Assembly (NCBI GenBank): GCA_004028495.1
Contig: MTKS01000030.1
Location: 1-11,301 of the forward strand
Direction of reading: 5' to 3'
Length of the DNA: 11,301 bases
From: Candidatus Electrothrix marina
GTDB lineage: Bacteria; Desulfobacterota; Desulfobulbia; Desulfobulbales; Desulfobulbaceae
Positions 7,117 through 11,301 of this stretch are shown one piece after another. A program made the translations under genes and the position numbers. Below the pieces are notes generated by a model, which made no database searches, was not told where the DNA came from, and saw only the letters and a list, made by a program, of their open reading frames with translations. The number at the start of each line of letters is the position of its first letter. Position 1 is the first letter of the stretch.

Positions 7117-7519
7117 CACCTTTCATCATACAGTCAAAAAAGCTCTGCAAAAGGATGGTTGGCGGATTACCGATGATCCACTGTATCTCCAATATGGTGG
7201 AATTGATTATGCAGTTGACTTCGGTGCCGAACCGCTGATTGCGGCAGAGAAAAAGCAGCAGAAAATAGCGATTGAAGTAAAAAGCTTCCTGGCAGGATCT
7301 CCTACCTATGAATTCCATAAAGTTGTCGGCCAGTTTTTTGATTATCGCATGATGTTGTCCCGCATTCAGCCTGAGCGAATTTTATATGTCGCTGTCCCTT
7401 CGGACATCTGGCGATCCTTTTTTCAGATGCCCTTTATCCGGGAAGTGCTCGAAGAAGTGCATATGAAAATCGCTGTCTACAATATTGACGAGGAGAAAAT
7501 CGAAAAATGGATAGATTAA
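7103..7519 (+). CDS. xisH: XisH family protein (endonuclease-like fold)
   Basis: The 138-residue product matches the XisH family (PF08814), named for a protein needed with XisF and XisI for excision of the fdxN element in Anabaena. The family has a PD-(D/E)XK-type fold, and matching residues are visible: D39 in YAVDFGAE, E58-x-K60 in AIEVKSF, and Q77 in VVGQFFDY. The active site therefore looks intact, although nuclease activity is not established for this copy. The start at 7103 has AGGA nine bases upstream, and the argH-fragment frame overlaps it by 14 nt. The 3' end overlaps xisI by 13 bp. No XisF-type serine recombinase or nif gene is in the window, so a role in fdxN-like excision cannot be assumed. 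Such pairs also occur widely as stand-alone modules. Confidence 0.88.
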   Translation: MAQLDTFHHTVKKALQKDGWRITDDPLYLQYGGIDYAVDFGAEPLIAAEKKQQKIAIEVKSFLAGSPTYEFHKVVGQFFDYRMMLSRIQPERILYVAVPSDIWRSFFQMPFIREVLEEVHMKIAVYNIDEEKIEKWID

Positions 7520-7842
7520 CAGCATACCGATCACATATCCGAACGCTTCTTCAACGCTACCTGTCACGGAAACCGCCCGGTGACGATTTTGAAGTGCAGC
7601 TGATTGAGGACACCGAACATGATCATTATCAAATTTTCTCCGTGGGCTGGGCCAGAGACCGGCGTATTCACGGATGCACCCTGCACCTTGACATTAAACA
7701 AGGAAAGATCTGGATTCAGCATAACAGCACGGAAGATGATATTGCTGCGGAGTTGGTCAGTATGGGCATCCCAAAAAATGATATCGTTCTTGCATTTCAT
7801 GCGCCCTCCCGTCGCCGATATACCGGATACGCTGCTAACTGA
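7507..7842 (+). CDS. xisI: XisI family protein, XisH partner
   Basis: The 111-residue product matches the XisI family (PF08869), almost always encoded directly after xisH. Family features seen are DTEHDHYQIFSVGW (35-48), the core LHLDIKQGKIWIQHNSTEDD (59-78), and the ending IVLAFHAPSRRRYTGYA. Length is normal for the family. ATG at 7507 lies inside the last codons of xisH (13-bp overlap), so the two are co-translated and probably form a complex. The biochemical role is unknown. In Anabaena the family is implicated in controlling excision direction or efficiency. About 113 bp separate its stop from intact argH. Confidence 0.9.
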   Translation: MDRLTAYRSHIRTLLQRYLSRKPPGDDFEVQLIEDTEHDHYQIFSVGWARDRRIHGCTLHLDIKQGKIWIQHNSTEDDIAAELVSMGIPKNDIVLAFHAPSRRRYTGYAAN

Positions 7843-7903
7843 CATCCGAAAATCTTCCTTCCGGGACAGTCCTATATTGAGATGCTAGAGGATCTCCGTT
7901 ATG

Positions 7904-7919
7904 CCGTCTGGACAGACGG
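7904..7919. repeat. Perfect 16-bp palindromic hairpin between xisI and argH
   Basis: CCGTCTG and CAGACGG flank GA, giving a 7-bp perfect stem, or six base pairs with a GGAC tetraloop. It lies 37 bp before the argH start codon. No T run follows, so it is not a standard terminator. It could be a protein-binding dyad or part of the cassette's right end. An overlapping alternative GGAC/GTCC pairing also exists. Confidence 0.4.
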
Positions 7920-7955
7920 TCCGAACAGAAATGATAAGCTACTAAATATACCCCT

Positions 7956-8022
7956 ATGACCGAACCCAATAACCAACCCCAAACATCAGGCAAACTCTGG
8001 GGCGGACGCTTCGCCGAGCAGA
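7956..8022 (+). repeat. Right copy of the argH 5'-end direct repeat
   Basis: This is the first 67 bp of intact argH and the partner of the fragment at 7006-7072, with 59 of 67 bases identical in the same orientation. The longest shared blocks are an 18-base run after codon 8 and a 16-base run at the right end. Similarity upstream of the ATG is at best weak (AAGTAATAAG against AAATGATAAG), so the repeat appears to begin at or near the start codon. Confidence 0.85.
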
Positions 8023-9365
8023 CCGCTGCCTCAGTAGAAGCCTTTACCGAATCCATCTCCTATGACTGGCGACTGTACCGACACGACATCATGGGTTCCA
8101 AGGCCCACGCCCGCATGCTGGCCAAGCAGGGCCTGATTGATGATACAGAGCGGGATGCCATCATTGCGGGCCTGAGCGAAATTGAGCAGGAGATCAGCGA
8201 GGGCCGCTTCACCTTTCGGGCCGAGCTGGAAGATATTCACATGAATATCGAAAAGGCCCTGACCGATAAGATTGGAGCTGCCGGAGAAAAACTGCACACC
8301 GCCCGCAGCCGCAACGATCAGGTGGCCTTGGATATCCGCCTTTATCTCCGAGATGAATGTGCTACGCTGAATCAGCTTTTAACCGAGGTCCAGAAAGGCT
8401 TTACCCGCTTGGCCCGCACCAACCTCGGGGCTGTGATGCCCGGCTACACCCATCTTCAGCGTGCCCAGCCGGTCCTGCTTTCCCATCATCTTCTGGCCTA
8501 TGTGGAGATGTTCGGGCGTGACCGAGAGCGGATTGCCGACTGCATGAAACGAATCAACATCATGCCCCTGGGCTCTGCGGCCCTTGCTGGCACCGGCCTG
8601 CCCATTGACCGGGAATTTGTTGCTAAGGAACTGGAATTCCCGGCTGTCACGGCCAATTCTATGGACACCACAGCGGATCGTGATTTTGCAATGGAACTCC
8701 TCTTCTGCCTGACCACAATTCAGCTCCATCTGAGCAGGATGGCTGAGGAGTTTGTTCTCTGGTCCTCCAAAGAGTTCGACTTTATCCGAATCGGTGATAA
8801 ATACTGCACCGGTTCCTCCATCATGCCGCAAAAGAAAAACCCGGATATCCCGGAACTGATTCGTGGTAAGGCCGGACGGGTGACCGGTTCCCTGGTTTCC
8901 CTGCTGATGACGGTGAAAGGTCTGCCGCTCACCTATAACCGGGATTTGCAGGAAGACAAAGAGCCGCTCTTTGATGCGCTGGATACGGTCAAAGCCAGCC
9001 TGTCCATCACAGCCGAGCTGCTGGCCAACAGCGACTTTGATACAGAACGGATGAAAGCGGCAACCTATGGCGGTTTTATGACGGCTACAGATATTGCGGA
9101 TTATCTGGTCAAGAAAAACATGCCCTTTCGCCAAGCGCACGGGGTGGTGGGCCGGATTGTCGCCCTGTGCCAGGAACGTGATATTGAATTGATTGAACTC
9201 CGCCTAGATGAGTTGCAAAAATTTTCAGATCTGATAGAAGAAGATATTTTTGATGTCCTTTCCGTGGAAGGCTCGGTGAACAGCCGGGTTTCCATAGGCG
9301 GCACCGCCGAAATACGGGTTGCCGAGGCATTGGAACGTGCGGAACAACAACTGGGGATAGTATGA
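7956..9365 (+). CDS. argH: Argininosuccinate lyase
   Basis: Splits argininosuccinate into arginine and fumarate, the last step of arginine synthesis. The 469 residues are the full family length. Superfamily signatures are all present: [15 protein letters not shown] (115-129), [10 protein letters not shown] (163-172), [11 protein letters not shown] (234-244) and the mobile-loop signature [12 protein letters not shown] (286-297) with the catalytic serine. GKLWGGRF (12-19) is the normal N-terminal motif and supports ATG 7956. No clear Shine-Dalgarno is seen. The gene is separated from argG by the 3.4-kb accessory block and probably depends on a promoter in or before the xisHI region. The following lipoprotein gene overlaps its stop by ATGA. 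Confidence 0.97.
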   Translation: MTEPNNQPQTSGKLWGGRFAEQTAASVEAFTESISYDWRLYRHDIMGSKAHARMLAKQGLIDDTERDAIIAGLSEIEQEISEGRFTFRAELEDIHMNIEKALTDKIGAAGEKLHTARSRNDQVALDIRLYLRDECATLNQLLTEVQKGFTRLARTNLGAVMPGYTHLQRAQPVLLSHHLLAYVEMFGRDRERIADCMKRINIMPLGSAALAGTGLPIDREFVAKELEFPAVTANSMDTTADRDFAMELLFCLTTIQLHLSRMAEEFVLWSSKEFDFIRIGDKYCTGSSIMPQKKNPDIPELIRGKAGRVTGSLVSLLMTVKGLPLTYNRDLQEDKEPLFDALDTVKASLSITAELLANSDFDTERMKAATYGGFMTATDIADYLVKKNMPFRQAHGVVGRIVALCQERDIELIELRLDELQKFSDLIEEDIFDVLSVEGSVNSRVSIGGTAEIRVAEALERAEQQLGIV

Positions 9366-10429
9366 TGAAGATGGATGTGATGAGGCGAGGTTCTTTTGTA
9401 TGCAGCCTGCTGAGCGGTCTGCTCCTGATCGGCCTGAGCGGCTGCGGATATAAAAATGATCCGGTGGCACCGCAGGCCTTGGTCCCTGTTCCTGTCAGCG
9501 ATCTGCGCTATGAGCTAACCGACAAAGGCGCTGTCCTGCATTGGAGCTATCCCACCCGGACCGTGGGCGGTGATGAGCTGACAGAAATTGATTCCTTTAT
9601 GCTCTATCGGGCCGAGGTTGCCTCGGGTTCCTACTGCGAGACCTGTCCTGTTCCTTTCGGGAGCCCGATCAAAGTCGATGGCGGTCTTATTCCTGAACGA
9701 GAAGGACGAAGAGCTGCCAGCTACGAAATCGGCCTCCTACGCCCGGCCCATAAGTATTTCTTTAAAGTACAGAGCCGAACCGGCTGGTTAACCCCTTCTG
9801 CCGACTCCAATCAGGTCAGCTTTACTTGGGAAACACCTCCCGCAATACCGCAGGACCTGGTTGCCGAAGTCGGCAGCAACATGATTTCCCTCCAATGGCA
9901 GCCGGTTTCAGGCCATCTTGACGGCAGTACAGCGGACAATATTAAATATCAGGTCTCCCGCCGCGAGGGCAAAGGCGCTTTCAAAAACGTGGGGAATCTG
10001 CTCACTGAACCGGAATTCGTGGATACCGAGGTAACCGGGGGCCATGAATATACCTACCGCGTCCAAGCCCTGAGCGACTATGACGGAGATATGGTTGCCG
10101 GTGAATTCAGCAAGCCTTTTCAAGTTGAAGTGGTGGATCTGATCGCTCCGGCAACACCGGAGAATGTCACCACCGCCCGCACTGCTGCCTCGGTCAAGAT
10201 TTTTTGGGATCAGGGAGAAGAAGCGGATCTGGCCGGTTACCGGATATACCGCCGCTTAGGTAACGAAGACGATCCCGTAATGATCGGCGAAGTGAAGATT
10301 CCCTATAATATTTATGAGGACACCGAGGCACCAGATGAAAACATCTATGTGTATTACTCCGTCAGTAGCTTTGACAAGAGTGATCCAGCCAATGAGAGCG
10401 AACGCTCTGCTGAGGTAGAGGGCGAATAG
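9362..10429 (+). CDS. Lipoprotein with fibronectin type III repeats
   Basis: The 355-residue protein starts with a lipoprotein signal: basic MRR, a hydrophobic stretch (about 11-26) and lipobox LSGC with lipidated Cys28. It is therefore anchored in the inner or outer membrane facing the periplasm; no Asp at +2 argues for outer-membrane sorting under the E. coli rule. Three beta-sandwich repeats of fibronectin-III type follow at about 40-157, 158-257 and 260-353, each with the W...Y-x-V/I-x pattern (for example YTYRVQALSDYDGD and YRIYRRLG). The mature N-terminus CGYKNDPVAP resembles the CGxKGPL start of the small lipoprotein LptM/YifL encoded beside lysA in gammaproteobacteria. ATG 9362 overlaps the argH stop (ATGA), so translation is coupled; ATG 9365 is an alternative start. 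Function is unknown. Confidence 0.8.
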   Translation: MMKMDVMRRGSFVCSLLSGLLLIGLSGCGYKNDPVAPQALVPVPVSDLRYELTDKGAVLHWSYPTRTVGGDELTEIDSFMLYRAEVASGSYCETCPVPFGSPIKVDGGLIPEREGRRAASYEIGLLRPAHKYFFKVQSRTGWLTPSADSNQVSFTWETPPAIPQDLVAEVGSNMISLQWQPVSGHLDGSTADNIKYQVSRREGKGAFKNVGNLLTEPEFVDTEVTGGHEYTYRVQALSDYDGDMVAGEFSKPFQVEVVDLIAPATPENVTTARTAASVKIFWDQGEEADLAGYRIYRRLGNEDDPVMIGEVKIPYNIYEDTEAPDENIYVYYSVSSFDKSDPANESERSAEVEGE

Positions 10430-10482
10430 CTCAACACAGCAAAACAGCTCAAATATCTACCGCTACCGCATATGCTTTTTCC

Positions 10483-10530
10483 AGCCGGTTATTGATCACG
10501 TAAGAGAGGATCGGTAGCCGGCTTTTCCTT
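10483..10530 (+). terminator. Intrinsic terminator after the argH-lipoprotein transcript
   Basis: AGCCGGTTATTGATC (10483-10497) and GATCGGTAGCCGGCT (10509-10523) form a continuous 15-bp RNA stem with three G-U wobbles and no mismatch, around an 11-nt loop. The tail TTTCCTT follows directly. The three wobble positions mean the stem is fully paired only in plus-strand RNA, which supports termination in that direction. Confidence 0.75.
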
Positions 10531-10568
10531 AGAACTGCCCGAAAAAAAATCCCTTTGTACAGAACGCT

Positions 10569-10596
10569 GTAAGGGCACGGCGTGCCGTGCCCCTAC
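10569..10596. repeat. 28-bp palindrome with GTAGGGGC-type ends before lysA
   Basis: Two 13-nt arms surrounding GT pair at 12 of 13 positions (the left end is GTAAGGGC, the right end GCCCCTAC). The interior is CACGGC/GCCGTG. The ends match the larger palindrome in the argF-argG gap, while the interior is different. Both are followed by GG and are in non-coding sequence, so they look like two members of one dispersed palindromic repeat family. Confidence 0.7.
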
Positions 10597-10660
10597 GGGA
10601 TACGGGTTTCGCGGGACGGTCACAACACGAACATCTAATCAATAGAAAACAACAGCCACA

Positions 10661-11301
10661 ATGAATCATTTCACCTATAAAAACGGCATCCTTCACTGTG
10701 AGGACAAGCCTGTCCAGGACATTGCCAAAGAAGTCGGCACCCCCTTTTATCTCTACAGCACAGCCACCCTGCAACGTCATTTCGATGCCTTTGACTCCGG
10801 TTTTACCGGAATGCAACATCAGACCTGTTTTGCAGTCAAGGCATGTTCTAACCTCTCTATCCTCAATATTTTCGCCAAGATGGGCGGTGGAGCCGATATT
10901 GTCTCCGGCGGCGAACTGTTCCGGGCTATGAAGGCGGGTGTAGATCCGCAAAAAATCATCTACTCCGGCGCGGGCAAGACCCGAACAGAAATACGCGAGG
11001 CCCTGGAGGCCGGTATCCTGATGTTCAATGTGGAATCTCCGCAAGAGCTGGATCGAATTCAGGAGATTGCAGCGGAGATGAAAATCACAGCCCGGATCGC
11101 CTTTCGTATCAACCCGGATGTGGACCCGAAGACTCATGCCTATATCTCCACGGGTCTGGCGAAAAACAAATTCGGTATCCCGGTGGATGAGGCGTTGCAG
11201 GAATATCTGCGGGCCAAGGAAATGGAACATATCGAGATCGTCGGCGTCAGCTGCCATATCGGTTCGCAGCTGACCCAGATTGAGCCCTTTATCGAGGCCT
11301 T
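10661..11301 (+). CDS. lysA: Diaminopimelate decarboxylase, 5' part only
   Basis: The PLP-dependent enzyme that decarboxylates meso-diaminopimelate to lysine. The frame is open from ATG 10661 to the window end (213 complete codons), about half of the usual 415 residues; the C-terminal half lies outside. Residues seen include the PLP lysine K60 in CFAVKACSNLSIL (the common form is VKANSN), GADIVSGGEL (77-86), SGAGKT near 102-107, the barrel segment FRINPDV near 149-155, and SCHIGSQ near 197-203. The start gives the normal N-terminus MNHFTYKNGILHCE; no clear Shine-Dalgarno precedes it. It is separated from the upstream lipoprotein gene by a terminator, so it is probably a new transcription unit. 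Confidence 0.93.
   Translation, partial: MNHFTYKNGILHCEDKPVQDIAKEVGTPFYLYSTATLQRHFDAFDSGFTGMQHQTCFAVKACSNLSILNIFAKMGGGADIVSGGELFRAMKAGVDPQKIIYSGAGKTRTEIREALEAGILMFNVESPQELDRIQEIAAEMKITARIAFRINPDVDPKTHAYISTGLAKNKFGIPVDEALQEYLRAKEMEHIEIVGVSCHIGSQLTQIEPFIEA

Larger units (their letters stand above)
7006..7955. mobile_element. Possible xisHI cassette bounded by argH 5'-end direct repeats
   Basis: A 950-bp unit runs from the start of the argH fragment to the start of intact argH. It contains only the xisH-xisI pair and about 110 bp of non-coding sequence. Recombination between the two 67-bp copies would delete the pair and leave one intact argH directly after the hypothetical gene. No transposase, recombinase or terminal inverted repeat is visible inside. 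Tandem duplication followed by decay, or import of a replacement argH 5' end with the cassette, are alternatives. Confidence 0.4.
10430..10660. other. Intergenic region between the lipoprotein gene and lysA
   Basis: These 231 bp contain the lipoprotein-side intrinsic terminator (10483-10530), a GTAGGGGC-type palindrome (10569-10596) and the lysA leader. No gene is supported. TCTAAT at 10634-10639 resembles a -10 box but has no suitable -35 at normal spacing, so the lysA promoter is unresolved. The terminator implies lysA needs its own promoter. Confidence 0.6.

Noticed and set aside
7103..7842. Reading xisHI as part of an active fdxN-type nitrogen-fixation element
   Set aside because: There is no XisF recombinase, no nif or fdxN sequence and no known element ends in the window. 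Family membership alone does not imply that system.
8379..9140. 253-residue open frame on the minus strand opposite argH
   Set aside because: It lies wholly within argH, which carries every family signature; no independent motif or ribosome site supports it.
10529..11257. 242-residue open frame on the minus strand opposite lysA
   Set aside because: The plus-strand frame is clearly LysA with its PLP lysine and barrel motifs. The antisense frame has no family features and runs through the palindrome and terminator region.
1..11301. tRNA genes, rRNA, CRISPR arrays, full insertion sequences
   Set aside because: No cloverleaf with CCA-proximal motifs, no regularly spaced repeat-spacer units and no transposase frame were seen on either strand.

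Overview
The window is an 11.3 kb bacterial chromosome segment of moderate GC. It looks like a Desulfobacterota (former deltaproteobacterial) genome of the Desulfobulbales type, possibly a cable-bacterium relative. This placement rests on gene order (argF-argG-argH-lipoprotein-lysA), the style of the proteins, and the company of a PF09820-type AAA-ATPase, a xisH-xisI pair and short GTAGGGGC-ended palindromes. It is an inference and no database was consulted.

Layout. At the left, an HU-family DNA-binding protein (+) and rimO (-, ribosomal protein S12 methylthiotransferase) converge over a short A/T-rich hairpin. A 472-bp divergent intergenic region separates rimO from argF. It holds a good candidate rimO promoter, a weak argF promoter and, just before argF, two mutually exclusive hairpins, the second ending in a T run (a possible attenuator). 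argF and argG follow, separated by a 60-bp imperfect palindrome. Between argG and argH lies a 3.4-kb accessory block: a 572-aa AAA-ATPase/PD-(D/E)XK protein, an AT-rich 218-aa single-pass membrane protein of unknown function, a diverged copy of the first 22 codons of argH, and a xisH-xisI pair. Intact argH overlaps a fibronectin-III lipoprotein gene by ATGA. That transcript ends at a strong intrinsic terminator, followed by a second GTAGGGGC-ended palindrome and the 5' part of lysA, which runs off the window.

How the genes work together. ArgF, ArgG and ArgH are the last three steps of arginine synthesis (ornithine to citrulline to argininosuccinate to arginine). LysA makes lysine from meso-diaminopimelate. 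The lipoprotein sits where many proteobacteria carry a small lipoprotein gene next to lysA. HU and RimO are housekeeping genes for the nucleoid and the ribosome.

The most interesting part is the argG-argH interval. The xisHI pair is bracketed by two direct copies of the argH 5' end (about 67 bp, 59 of 67 identical): one a decayed fragment whose frame runs into xisH, the other the start of the working gene. XisH and XisI are known from excision of the cyanobacterial fdxN element, which also interrupts a coding gene, so this arrangement deserves a close look. No recombinase is present, and simple duplication is an equally live explanation.
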